From the NCBI GenBank assembly GCA_041653955.1, contig JBAZEH010000023.1:1-22884 (forward strand): 22,884 bases of DNA, written 5' to 3'. The notes beneath the pieces were generated by a model. It was not told where the DNA came from. It did not search any database and worked only from the letters and a program-made list of their open reading frames with translations. Source of the DNA: UBA1562 sp041653955 (GTDB lineage Bacteria > Omnitrophota > Gorgyraeia > Gygaellales > Profunditerraquicolaceae). Within the stretch, counting starts at the first letter, position 1. Every line of letters starts with the position of its first letter. Made by a program: the position numbers and the translations under genes. This document shows positions 1 to 7,345 of the stretch, in pieces.

Positions 1-420
1 ACCCACTCCGGTAGCGAAGGCACCAAGGGCGCCATAAGTGCAGGTATGAGAATCAGCTCCTATGACCAGGTCACCCGGAGAAACCAGCCCCTTTTCGGGC
101 AACAGCGCGTGCTCAATACCCATACATCCGACTTCAAAATAGTTCTCTATTTTCTGTTCCCCGGCAAACTGTGCCAGTATCTTGCACTGATTGGCGCTCT
201 TTAAGTCCTTTGCCGGGGCAAAATGATCGGGAACAAGGGCGATCTTACGGTTATTAAATACCTTCTTCGCGCCCGATTTCTTAAACTCCTCTATCGCAAA
301 AGGCGCGGTAATATCATTGCCTAATGCCAGGTCTACCCTGGCTTCTATAAACTCGCCCGGACGGATAGATTTCCCATTCGTATGCGCTAATAGTATCTTC
401 TCGGCTATAGTATAAGGCAT
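1..420 (-). CDS. leuC: 3-isopropylmalate dehydratase large subunit, N-terminal part (runs off the window)
   Basis: This is the first 140 codons of an aconitase-superfamily protein; the rest lies beyond base 1. The ATG at 420 follows the fabF stop codon by two bases, so it is probably the next gene of the fab operon. The visible segment reads from MPYTIAEKILLAH to GADSHTCTYGALGAFATGVG. The GADSHT motif followed by T.GALGAFATG is typical of LeuC/HacA-type hydrolyases, which carry a [4Fe-4S] cluster and isomerise 2-isopropylmalate to 3-isopropylmalate in leucine synthesis. The cluster cysteines near the C-terminus are outside the window, as is any leuD small-subunit gene. Homoaconitase is the main alternative, since this segment cannot tell the two apart. 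Placing leuC behind fabF is a little unusual. Confidence 0.9.
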   Translation of the reverse strand, partial: MPYTIAEKILLAHTNGKSIRPGEFIEARVDLALGNDITAPFAIEEFKKSGAKKVFNNRKIALVPDHFAPAKDLKSANQCKILAQFAGEQKIENYFEVGCMGIEHALLPEKGLVSPGDLVIGADSHTCTYGALGAFATGVG

Positions 421-422
421 GT

Positions 423-1670
423 TTACTTGAACTTCCTGAGGGCCAAAGTGGCGTTATGGCCGCCAAAACCTAAAGAATTTGAGAGGCATATTTCTATTTC
501 TTTTTCGCGGGCATTGTTCGGGACATAATCCAGGTCGCAGTCAGGATCAGGATATTCATAATTTATAGTAGGCGGCACTATCCCATCCTGTATAGCTAAA
601 GCGCAAGCGGCAAATTCCACCCCTCCGGCCGCCCCCAGCAGATGCCCTGTCATGGACTTGGTAGATGAAACCATTACTTTCTTGGCATGAGCGCCTAAGG
701 CGAGTTTTATGGCTAAAGTTTCTATCTTGTCATTCAACTTTGTAGAGGTCCCATGGGCGTTAATATAATCTACGTCTTCGGGGTTAAACCCGGCGTCTCT
801 CATTGCCTCCTTCATTGCCTGCGCCCCTCCCTCTCCGCTAGGATCAGGAGCAGTTATATGGTAGGCGTCGCAAGACATCCCATAACCGCAGAGTTCCGCG
901 TATATACGCGCTTTTCTTTTTCTGGCGTGCTCCAGGTCCTCAAGCACAACCAGGCCGCATCCCTCTCCCATAATAAAACCGTCGCGCTCAAGGTCAAAGG
1001 GACGGCTAGCTTTCTGCGGGGCGTTATTTCTGGTAGATAATGCCCTTAAAGCGCAAAACCCTCCAAAACCCGTAGGCACAACACAGCTTTCAGAACCTCC
1101 GCTTATCATAAGATCGGCGTCTCCGCGCTCTATTATCCTAAAAGCGTCTCCTATTGCGTGCGAACCTGAAGCGCAGGCAGTCGCCACGCAGGAATTAGGC
1201 CCCTTTAAACCAAATCTTATAGCCACGTGTCCGGAAGCCTCATTTACAATAAGCATGGGGATAAGGAATGGCGACAATCTGGAAGGCCCCTTCTCCAGGT
1301 ATATCTGCGTTTGCTGTTCTATAGTATACAAACCGCCTATCCCCGAACCTATCAAAACCCCTATCCTGCGCTTGTCCTCTTTCTCAAGATCCAAACCGGA
1401 GTCACGCAATGCCTCCGCGGAAGAAGCAAGCGCGTATTGCACGAACTTCTCCAGCCTCCTGGCATCCTTAGGCGGTATCCCTGATGAAATAGGATCAAAT
1501 CCCTTGATCTCGGCAGCGATACGCGAATCAAAGGCAGAGGCGTCAAAAGAAGTCACGGGCCCTACCCCGTTCTTCGCGCTCTTTAAGGCACTCCAGAAAT
1601 CCGGGATATTATTCCCGACAGGAGTGATAACCCCTAATCCCGTAACCACTACTCTTCTTTCGTTCTTCAT
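423..1670 (-). CDS. fabF: beta-ketoacyl-ACP synthase II
   Basis: This 415-residue condensing enzyme elongates acyl-ACP with malonyl-ACP in the cytoplasmic type II fatty acid synthase. The length matches the family. The catalytic triad is visible: Cys166 in TACASGSH, His306 in NAHGTST and His343 in MTGHLLGAAGG, plus the conserved Lys338 in STKSM. The glycine-rich C-terminal NSLGFGGHN is also present. It is followed after two bases by leuC and preceded by acpP, the common acpP-fabF order. A 9-bp hairpin lies in the 73-base gap upstream and may lower its expression relative to acpP. Confidence 0.97.
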   Translation of the reverse strand: MKNERRVVVTGLGVITPVGNNIPDFWSALKSAKNGVGPVTSFDASAFDSRIAAEIKGFDPISSGIPPKDARRLEKFVQYALASSAEALRDSGLDLEKEDKRRIGVLIGSGIGGLYTIEQQTQIYLEKGPSRLSPFLIPMLIVNEASGHVAIRFGLKGPNSCVATACASGSHAIGDAFRIIERGDADLMISGGSESCVVPTGFGGFCALRALSTRNNAPQKASRPFDLERDGFIMGEGCGLVVLEDLEHARKRKARIYAELCGYGMSCDAYHITAPDPSGEGGAQAMKEAMRDAGFNPEDVDYINAHGTSTKLNDKIETLAIKLALGAHAKKVMVSSTKSMTGHLLGAAGGVEFAACALAIQDGIVPPTINYEYPDPDCDLDYVPNNAREKEIEICLSNSLGFGGHNATLALRKFK

Positions 1671-1689
1671 AGCCCTGTCTTCTAAAATT

Positions 1690-1716
1690 TACCCCGCCAA
1701 AAGCATGGGCGGGGTA
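1690..1716 (-). promoter_or_regulatory. Hairpin between acpP and fabF, possible attenuator or processing site
   Basis: In the minus-strand transcript a perfect 9-bp stem (TACCCCGCC with GGCGGGGTA) closes a 9-base loop and is followed by AAUUUU. The short U run makes it a weak terminator at best. It would suit partial termination or 3'-end protection, giving more acpP than fabF message. The role is inferred. Confidence 0.5.
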
Positions 1717-1743
1717 GATTTCAAAGCAAATTTATGCTGTTTA

Positions 1744-1983
1744 TTACTTATTGGCAGATTTTTCTTCAATATATTTAACGGCATCCCCTACAGTAGTGAT
1801 CTTTTCGGCATCTTCATCGGGTATCTCAACGCCAAACTCCTCTTCCAGTGCCATGACCAACTCTACCGTATCAAGAGAATCCGCTCCAAGGTCATCTATA
1901 AAAGACGCCTCAGGGGTTACTTCTTCCGGTTTTACTCCCAGTTGCTCCGCTATTATTGACTTCACCTTATCTTGTACTGCCAT
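1744..1983 (-). CDS. acpP: acyl carrier protein
   Basis: This 79-residue acidic protein carries growing acyl chains on a phosphopantetheine arm. The attachment serine is Ser36 in the GADSLDTVELVM motif. Helix I (VKSIIAEQLGV) and the acidic helix II (LEEEFGVEIPDEDAEKI) are typical, and the length is standard. The start is supported by a strong AAAGGAGG Shine-Dalgarno sequence just upstream. It sits between fabG and fabF, the usual place. The downstream hairpin at 1690-1716 may raise its message level over that of fabF. Confidence 0.98.
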   Translation of the reverse strand: MAVQDKVKSIIAEQLGVKPEEVTPEASFIDDLGADSLDTVELVMALEEEFGVEIPDEDAEKITTVGDAVKYIEEKSANK

Positions 1984-2027
1984 TCTTTTCTCCTCCTTTA
2001 ATTTGCCCGCTGACTGCGGACAGTAAA

Positions 2028-2780
2028 TTATGCCGTCACCATACCGCCATCAACCACTATAGTCTGGCCGGTTATATAACTTGATTGTTCGCTTGCCAGG
2101 AATACGCACAGATCAGCGACATCCGCCGGCGTGCCGAACTTGCCTAAAGGAATAACCCCCAGCATCTTCTGTTTTAACTCTTCTGGAAGCCGCGCCGTCA
2201 TATCCGTCTGGATAAATCCGGGGGCTACCGCGTTAACATTTATATTGCGGCTCGCCAGCTCCTTCGCGGCAGTCTTGGTCAGGGCGATTATCCCCGCTTT
2301 GGATGCGGAGTAATTTGCCTGCCCTGCGTTACCTATTATACCAATGATCGATGCTACGTTCACTATCTTACCGTAGCGCTGCTTTATCATCAAACGGGAT
2401 ACGGATTTTATGCAATTAAAGGTGCCTTTCAGGTTCACGCTAAGCACCGCATCCCACTCGGCATCGCTCATACGCAGCAAAAGGTTGTCTTTAGTGATGC
2501 CTGCGTTGTTAACTAATATATCAACCTTCCCGAATTTGTCAAGAATTTTGTTTATACCTTCATTGACCTTGGCGGAATCGGTAACATCCAGCTCAAGGGC
2601 CAGCGCTTTCCTGCCCAAGGCTTCTATATCGCCCGCGGTCTTGCCCGCCTTCTCAAGGTTGACATCCGCTACCACGATATCGGCTCCCTCAGCGGCAAAC
2701 TTAAGGGCTATCTCTCTTCCTATGCCCTGTGCTGCACCGGTAATCAGTGCCACTCTGTCTTTAAGACGCATACTCATCAT
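2028..2780 (-). CDS. fabG: 3-oxoacyl-ACP reductase
   Basis: This short-chain dehydrogenase reduces 3-oxoacyl-ACP with NADPH. From the first ATG it is 250 residues. The nucleotide-binding GAAQGIG lies at 15-21 and NNAG at 91-94. The catalytic residues are Asn116, Ser144, Tyr157 and Lys161 (YSASK). Three in-frame ATGs (2780, 2777, 2771) compete for the start. An AAGGAG motif at 2783-2788 is spaced best for 2777, with five bases between; 2771 would give the MRLKDRVALITG start usual in the family. The first ATG overlaps the fabD stop as ATGA, which suggests translational coupling. Confidence 0.97.
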   Translation of the reverse strand: MMSMRLKDRVALITGAAQGIGREIALKFAAEGADIVVADVNLEKAGKTAGDIEALGRKALALELDVTDSAKVNEGINKILDKFGKVDILVNNAGITKDNLLLRMSDAEWDAVLSVNLKGTFNCIKSVSRLMIKQRYGKIVNVASIIGIIGNAGQANYSASKAGIIALTKTAAKELASRNINVNAVAPGFIQTDMTARLPEELKQKMLGVIPLGKFGTPADVADLCVFLASEQSSYITGQTIVVDGGMVTA

Positions 2781-3691
2781 CTCTCCTTAAGAATATCTTC
2801 TTTTTTCTCTATATTAGTTACTTGCGCCTTATCGTCAATACGGCGCATAAGCCCCTTCAACACCTTGCCGGGGCCAAACTCAATAAAGCTGCTTATACCC
2901 GCGGATAATAAGAACCGCATTGAATCTTCCCAAAGCACGCTGCCAGTGATCTGCCCGATCAGATTCTCCCTGATCTCCGGAGGGTCATTTACCGGCTTTG
3001 CCGTGATATTGCTTACTACCTGCATACTCGGCCGGCTTATCTTTATCTTGCCTAACTCCGAAGCCAGCCTTGAGGCTGCGCCCCGCATATATGATGAATG
3101 AAAAGCCCCGCTTACCTCAAGCGGGATAACTCTTTTGGCACCCAGCTCCTGGCTTAACCTGGACGCCTCCTCAACTTCCTTCACTCCCCCTGATATTACT
3201 ATTTGCCCCGGAGAGTTTATATTGGCGATCTCCGCTTTGGTTTTAAGGCAAATATCCTTTAGTACCTTCAACTCAAGGCCAAGGACAGAAGCCATACTTC
3301 CCGGAGACTTTAATGCCTCCTCCTCCATGAACTCCCCGCGCTTCCTTACCAGATGCACGGCATCTTCCAGCGTTATCGCGCCTCCCGCTACAAGAGCGGA
3401 GTATTCTCCCAGGCTTAAACCAGCCGCATAACTTCCGGCCGCGGGTTGCAGTCCACTTATTGATTTAAATGCCTCCCACGCGGCTATACTGGTTACCAAT
3501 ATGGCCGGTTGGCAATTATTAGTCTTAGTCAGTTCTTCCCTGGGCCCTTCAAAACAAAGCCCGGAGAGAGAAAATCCCAAAACTTCATCCGCTTTATCAA
3601 AGACCGTTTTGCTTTGCGGGAACGATTCATACAGGTCCTTCCCCATACCTACATACTGCGCGCCCTGCCCCGCGAATAAATAACCTACCAT
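2777..3691 (-). CDS. fabD: malonyl-CoA:ACP transacylase
   Basis: FabD moves malonyl from CoA to ACP. I place the start at the ATG at 3691 (304 residues, MVGYLFAGQGAQ). An upstream in-frame ATG at 3712 would add seven residues, but that stretch encodes the C-terminus of the restored fabH frame and is not like FabD. With the shorter start the active serine is Ser93 in GLSLGEYS and the catalytic histidine is His198 in GAFHSSYM; GQGAQ near the N-terminus is the oxyanion-hole motif. The start overlaps the restored fabH stop by a few bases, and the stop overlaps fabG. No clear Shine-Dalgarno site is visible, so it probably depends on coupling to fabH. Confidence 0.96.
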   Translation of the reverse strand: MVGYLFAGQGAQYVGMGKDLYESFPQSKTVFDKADEVLGFSLSGLCFEGPREELTKTNNCQPAILVTSIAAWEAFKSISGLQPAAGSYAAGLSLGEYSALVAGGAITLEDAVHLVRKRGEFMEEEALKSPGSMASVLGLELKVLKDICLKTKAEIANINSPGQIVISGGVKEVEEASRLSQELGAKRVIPLEVSGAFHSSYMRGAASRLASELGKIKISRPSMQVVSNITAKPVNDPPEIRENLIGQITGSVLWEDSMRFLLSAGISSFIEFGPGKVLKGLMRRIDDKAQVTNIEKKEDILKER

Positions 3692-4661
3692 TTTATCAAA
3701 CAGGCGCCCCAAACAAGGCCAGCGCCAAAAGCGTCCAAAATTATAATATCGCCTTTCTTCACCCTGCCTAATTTTACCGCCTCGCAGAGCGCAACAGCCG
3801 TAGAAGCAGAAGACATATTGCCGTATCTTTCTATATTAAGGAATACCTTCTCGGGAGGCAGCCAAGCCTTTTAGCCATAGCCGATATGATGCGCACGTTT
3901 GCCTGGTGGGGTATAACAAGGTCTATATCGGAACACTTTAACCCGGACTGTTTTAACACGATCTGCGCCGAATCAGCCATGATCTTTACGGCGCGCTTAA
4001 AAACCTCATTGCCCTCCATCTTTAAATAATGAAGCCTTTCATCTATTGTCTGGTGCGTAGCCGGTTTCCTTGAGCCGCCCGCAGGTATCATCAATAATTC
4101 TGCGGTTGTGCCGTCACTCCCCAAATATGACGAAAGTATACCTCCGGATTTTACCTCGGATAATACCGCGGCGCCTGCCCCGTCTCCGAATAAAACGCAG
4201 GTCCCCCTGTCTTTCCAGTCCGTTACGGAAGAAAGCACTTCTGTTCCTATTACCAGGGCGTTCTTATATGTGCCGCATGCTATAAACTGATGTGCGATAG
4301 ACACGGCATACACAAAACCCGCGCAGGCAGCGGATATATCAAATGATACCGCGTCCTTTGCCCCAAGTGCCGCCTGGACAAAACACGCCGTAGCCGGGCA
4401 CTGCATATCCGGAGTAATTGTCCCTACAATGATCAACTCCAGATCTTGAGGCTTTATCCTGGCGTCCTTTAATGCCTCCCTGGCGGCATTTATCGCCATA
4501 TCAGAAGAGGCCTCAGTTGATGAAGCAAGACGCCTTTCTTTTATGCCTGTACGCGTAGTTATCCATTCATCCGAAGTGTCAACCATCTTCTCAAGATCAG
4601 CGTTAGTCAACACCTTAGCGGGAAGATAATCTCCTACCCCTATAATACCTACTTTTTTCAT
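3685..4661 (-). CDS. fabH: beta-ketoacyl-ACP synthase III, interrupted by a one-base frameshift
   Basis: FabH starts fatty acid synthesis by condensing acyl-CoA with malonyl-ACP. The frame from 4661 reads normally to Gly267, with Cys113 in SAACAGF and His252 in IPHQANVRII, then shifts and would stop at 276 residues (3831). The -1 frame continues the family sequence from base 3861: LPPEKVFLNIERYGN, with catalytic Asn282, and on to GAGLVWGACLIKW and TAG at 3685. Adding one base near 3862 gives 325 residues, the normal FabH length. The truncated form lacks the catalytic Asn. The intact tail suggests a sequencing error or a very recent deletion. The start overlaps the plsX stop as ATGA. Confidence 0.93.
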
Positions 4662-5656
4662 ATAGTTTTCTCTTTCAGCGCCTCAAGTATTCTTTCATTA
4701 AATTTGCGCTCCACCTCTTCTTTGGCGACCCTGATGGCATTCATTATGGCGTTGGGGTTGGAACGCCCATGGCCGATGATCACCACGCCGTTGACGCCAA
4801 GCAAAGGGGCTCCGCCGTATTCGGAATAATCCATCTCTTTCTTAAAACGCATAAGGCTGGGCTTTAAAAGAAGCACGCCCAGCTTACCGGTAACGCTGCT
4901 TAAGAGATGCTTTTTCAAAAATGCCTGCATAGTCTCAACTACCGATTCCGTAACCTTCAAAGCGACATTCCCCATGAATCCATCGCAAATAATAATATCG
5001 CTTTTGCCGGAAAACAGGTCCTTGCCTTCCACATTGCCGATAAAATTAAGGCGGCTTTTCTCCAGAAGCTCACGCGTATCTTTAATAAGGTCAGTCCCTT
5101 TTATCTCCTCTTCCCCTATATTCAAAAGCCCGACTTTAGGGTCAGGCCTGTTGAGGATATAGCGGAAATAGGCGTCCGCCATAATAGCGTACTGTAATAA
5201 ATGCATAGGCTTTGAATCTATGTTAGCCCCCACGTCTATTATAATAGATATCCCTTTAAGGGTAGGGGTAATTATGGCTATCCCGGGCCTCTCGACTCCG
5301 GGCAAAAGCCCAAGCCCCAAGGTCGCCGCGCACACTACTGCCCCAGTATTCCCGGCGCTGAAAAAAGCGTCCCCCTTGCCATCCTTCAGCAAGCCCAATC
5401 CCACCACAATGGAAGAATTTCTTTTCTTTCTGACGCTGGCCGCGGCAGGTTCAGACATCTTTATAATTTCAGAGGCCGGATACACAGAAATATTCTTTCC
5501 TTCATAACCGTATTTCGCCAAAAGGGGCCTTATCCTCTCTTCGTTGCCCACCAGGACTATTTCTGTATTAGCGTACTCTTTGGCCGCGGCTATAGCTCCT
5601 TCAACCACCACGCGCGGAGCGTGGTCTCCGCCCATAGCATCTACTACGATCCTCAT
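4658..5656 (-). CDS. plsX: phosphate acyltransferase PlsX
   Basis: This 332-residue protein converts acyl-ACP to acyl-phosphate, the acyl donor for PlsY in phospholipid synthesis. The N-terminus MRIVVDAMGGDHAP is diagnostic, and the later GFMGNVALK and GVNGVVIIGHGRSN are conserved family segments. The length is typical. It lies between rpmF and fabH, the classic rpmF-plsX-fabH-fabD-fabG-acpP-fabF order, and its TGA stop overlaps the fabH start. It is a soluble protein that acts at the membrane surface. Nothing about it looks unusual. Confidence 0.97.
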   Translation of the reverse strand: MRIVVDAMGGDHAPRVVVEGAIAAAKEYANTEIVLVGNEERIRPLLAKYGYEGKNISVYPASEIIKMSEPAAASVRKKRNSSIVVGLGLLKDGKGDAFFSAGNTGAVVCAATLGLGLLPGVERPGIAIITPTLKGISIIIDVGANIDSKPMHLLQYAIMADAYFRYILNRPDPKVGLLNIGEEEIKGTDLIKDTRELLEKSRLNFIGNVEGKDLFSGKSDIIICDGFMGNVALKVTESVVETMQAFLKKHLLSSVTGKLGVLLLKPSLMRFKKEMDYSEYGGAPLLGVNGVVIIGHGRSNPNAIMNAIRVAKEEVERKFNERILEALKEKTI

Positions 5657-5669
5657 TTGCGATTCTCCC

Positions 5670-5876
5670 TTATTGCCTCTTATCTTTTTTCTTTTCCTTG
5701 GTCTTTATAGTGACCACCTGCTTACCATTATAATAACCGCATACAGAACAGGCATGATGAGGCAGCCTTGGGTGCTTGCATTGCGGGCAGGTTATAAGAT
5801 TAGTTTTCTTTAACTTCCAATGCGTCCGGCGCTTTCTTCCGCGCGCCTTAGAGTGTCTTTGTTTAGGTAATGGCAC
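5670..5876 (-). CDS. rpmF: 50S ribosomal protein L32, zinc-binding form
   Basis: This 68-residue basic protein begins MPLPKQRHSKARGRKRR, the L32 signature. It keeps the zinc ribbon cysteines C30, C33, C43 and C46, so it is the zinc-binding version. The start codon is GTG at 5876, set by an AGGAGG Shine-Dalgarno eight bases upstream. That site lies inside the end of the yceD frame, where its bases encode two glycines, so the two genes overlap by 14 bases. The C-terminal lysine-rich tail (KTKEKKKDKRQ) is a little longer than in many L32 proteins. Confidence 0.96.
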   Translation of the reverse strand: MPLPKQRHSKARGRKRRTHWKLKKTNLITCPQCKHPRLPHHACSVCGYYNGKQVVTIKTKEKKKDKRQ

Positions 5877-6276
5877 AGTTACAACCTCCTTTATTGATAT
5901 TTTTGCCGCATTTAGGGCAAAGGCCTTTACAGCCCGGGCTGCATAAAGGCTTTATGGGGTAATCCAGTATTATCTCTTCTTTTATATCCTGGCCCATATC
6001 TATTATCGGCCTGGAACCTTCAGCTTGATAGTTCAGGGTCAACTGCTTGTCCAGGGCCACCTGAAACTCATCGAGGCAGCGGCTGCAGGTTAAACGCATC
6101 AATCCGCTTATGCTAAGTTTGGCGGTAACTGCGTTGGTTATCCTTGAAACCTCCGCCCTTATATGCACCGGCTGCAGGAATTTAACGATATTTGTATCCA
6201 GGTCCAGAGCAGAAGGGTCTATATCCTCTTCTAACTCTACGCCTTCCAGCGGTATCTTATTTATATCTATCTTCAT
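5863..6276 (-). CDS. yceD: YceD/DUF177 family protein
   Basis: This 137-residue protein precedes rpmF, the standard place for the DUF177 (YceD) family, which is linked to 23S rRNA accumulation in several bacteria and plastids. It contains the conserved segment with LTCSRCLDEF (CxxC) and a C-terminal cysteine-rich tail (CSPGCKGLCPKCGK, then CNC) that could bind a metal. The first part is acidic (LEEDIDPSALDLD). Its last codons contain the ribosome binding site for rpmF. Co-expression with L32 is therefore very likely. The molecular activity is not known from sequence. Confidence 0.88.
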   Translation of the reverse strand: MKIDINKIPLEGVELEEDIDPSALDLDTNIVKFLQPVHIRAEVSRITNAVTAKLSISGLMRLTCSRCLDEFQVALDKQLTLNYQAEGSRPIIDMGQDIKEEIILDYPIKPLCSPGCKGLCPKCGKNINKGGCNCAIT

Positions 6277-6311
6277 CTTGTTTTCTTAAGCCGGCCAGCT
6301 TCAAAAGGAGT

Positions 6312-6800
6312 TCACGAAACCTTACGCAGCTTATTTTTCAGCGCTTTTTCCACAAAATCAGGGACAAAAGAAGATAAGTCAGCGCCCAAAGAAGCCGCTT
6401 CTTTCAAAAGCTTTGAGGAAAGATAGCTGTAGGATTCATGGGGCATAAGAAAGATCGTTTCTATGTCTGGATCGAGTTTCCTGTTGGTCAAAGCCATCTG
6501 GAACTCATATTCAAAATCAGAGATCATGCGCACCCCGCGTATCAATACCCCTGCTTTCTGCCTGCGCGCGTAATCAATGATCAGGCCGTCAAAATCATCG
6601 ATCGCTATATCTTTCATATCCTTAGTCGCTTCTTTAAGCATATCCACTCTTTCTTTGACGCCGAAGAGCGGCTTCTTTTGAGGATTATGCGCGACCGCGA
6701 CTATTACTTCCGAAAATATATCCTGGGCCCGTTCTATAAGGTCAATATGGCCATAGGTAACAGGATCAAAGGTCCCCGGATAGATCGCTTTCTGGCACAT
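6312..6800 (-). CDS. coaD: pantetheine-phosphate adenylyltransferase
   Basis: This 162-residue nucleotidyltransferase makes dephospho-CoA from 4'-phosphopantetheine and ATP, the penultimate step of CoA synthesis. The N-terminus YPGTFDPVTYGHIDLIERA holds the (T/H)xGH motif with His18. The C-terminal YLSSKLLKEAA corresponds to the ISS.. nucleotide-binding segment, and LIRGVRMISDFEYEFQMA is the conserved substrate-binding part. It starts two bases after the rsmD stop; the rsmD-coaD pair is common across bacteria. It supplies the CoA and ACP arm precursor used by the fab genes downstream. Confidence 0.97.
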   Translation of the reverse strand: MCQKAIYPGTFDPVTYGHIDLIERAQDIFSEVIVAVAHNPQKKPLFGVKERVDMLKEATKDMKDIAIDDFDGLIIDYARRQKAGVLIRGVRMISDFEYEFQMALTNRKLDPDIETIFLMPHESYSYLSSKLLKEAASLGADLSSFVPDFVEKALKNKLRKVS

Positions 6801-6802
6801 AG

Positions 6803-7345
6803 TCAGTTTTTACCGGTATAAAATGATAAAATCGTATCCCCGTATCTGGATTCCTTAATAAGGGCCAGATTCGCGCTTTCTTTAGGCAACTCTTCTCTTC
6901 TGAAATGCTGGACTACTACGAATCCATCGGGCGCTAATATATCACATCCCCCCAGCATTTGCAAGATTTTTTTTGATAACCCCTTATAATAAGGAGGGTC
7001 CAGGAAGATGATATCAAACTTCCTCTTGTCCCTGGAAAAAGCCTTTATAGCTGTTTCGGCTTCGCCCGGGTATAAAACACATTTCCCTAACTTAAGGGCT
7101 TCCATGCTTTTAGTGATAGCCGCTACGCAATCCCTGTCAGATTCTACCAGGGTAAGGCTTTCCGCGCCCCTGGATGCGGCCTCAAAACCCACCGCCCCGG
7201 AACCGGCGAATAGCTCCAAAAAAGAGGCCCCGTCCATATCGCCGAGAATATCAAAGACAGCTTTTCTTACTACCCCCTGAGTAGGCCTTATACCGCGGGG
7301 TAGTTGAATCCCCTTGCCCCTGTATTTTCCGGTTATTATCCTCAT
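6803..7345 (-). CDS. rsmD: 16S rRNA (guanine(966)-N(2))-methyltransferase
   Basis: This 180-residue SAM-dependent methyltransferase modifies G966 of 16S rRNA in assembled small subunits. The SAM-binding loop is LELFAGSGAVGFEA, and the catalytic N-methyltransferase motif is DIIFLDPPYY. The opening MRIITGKYRGKGI is typical for the family, as is the length. Its ATG overlaps the stop codon of the upstream glycosyltransferase gene (ATGA), and it is followed by coaD. The neighbourhood supports RsmD over other DPPY methyltransferases. Confidence 0.95.
   Translation of the reverse strand: MRIITGKYRGKGIQLPRGIRPTQGVVRKAVFDILGDMDGASFLELFAGSGAVGFEAASRGAESLTLVESDRDCVAAITKSMEALKLGKCVLYPGEAETAIKAFSRDKRKFDIIFLDPPYYKGLSKKILQMLGGCDILAPDGFVVVQHFRREELPKESANLALIKESRYGDTILSFYTGKN

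Noticed and set aside
1255..1959. A 234-codon plus-strand ORF over acpP and fabF, and the other plus-strand ORFs across the window.
   Set aside because: They are antisense to clear conserved genes, lack ribosome binding sites and resemble no family.
3855..3885. Programmed -1 frameshifting in fabH.
   Set aside because: No X-XXY-YYZ heptamer fits, and shifting at the AAAAGG run would insert residues unlike the family; a missing base in the GG at 3862-3863 fits the homology best.
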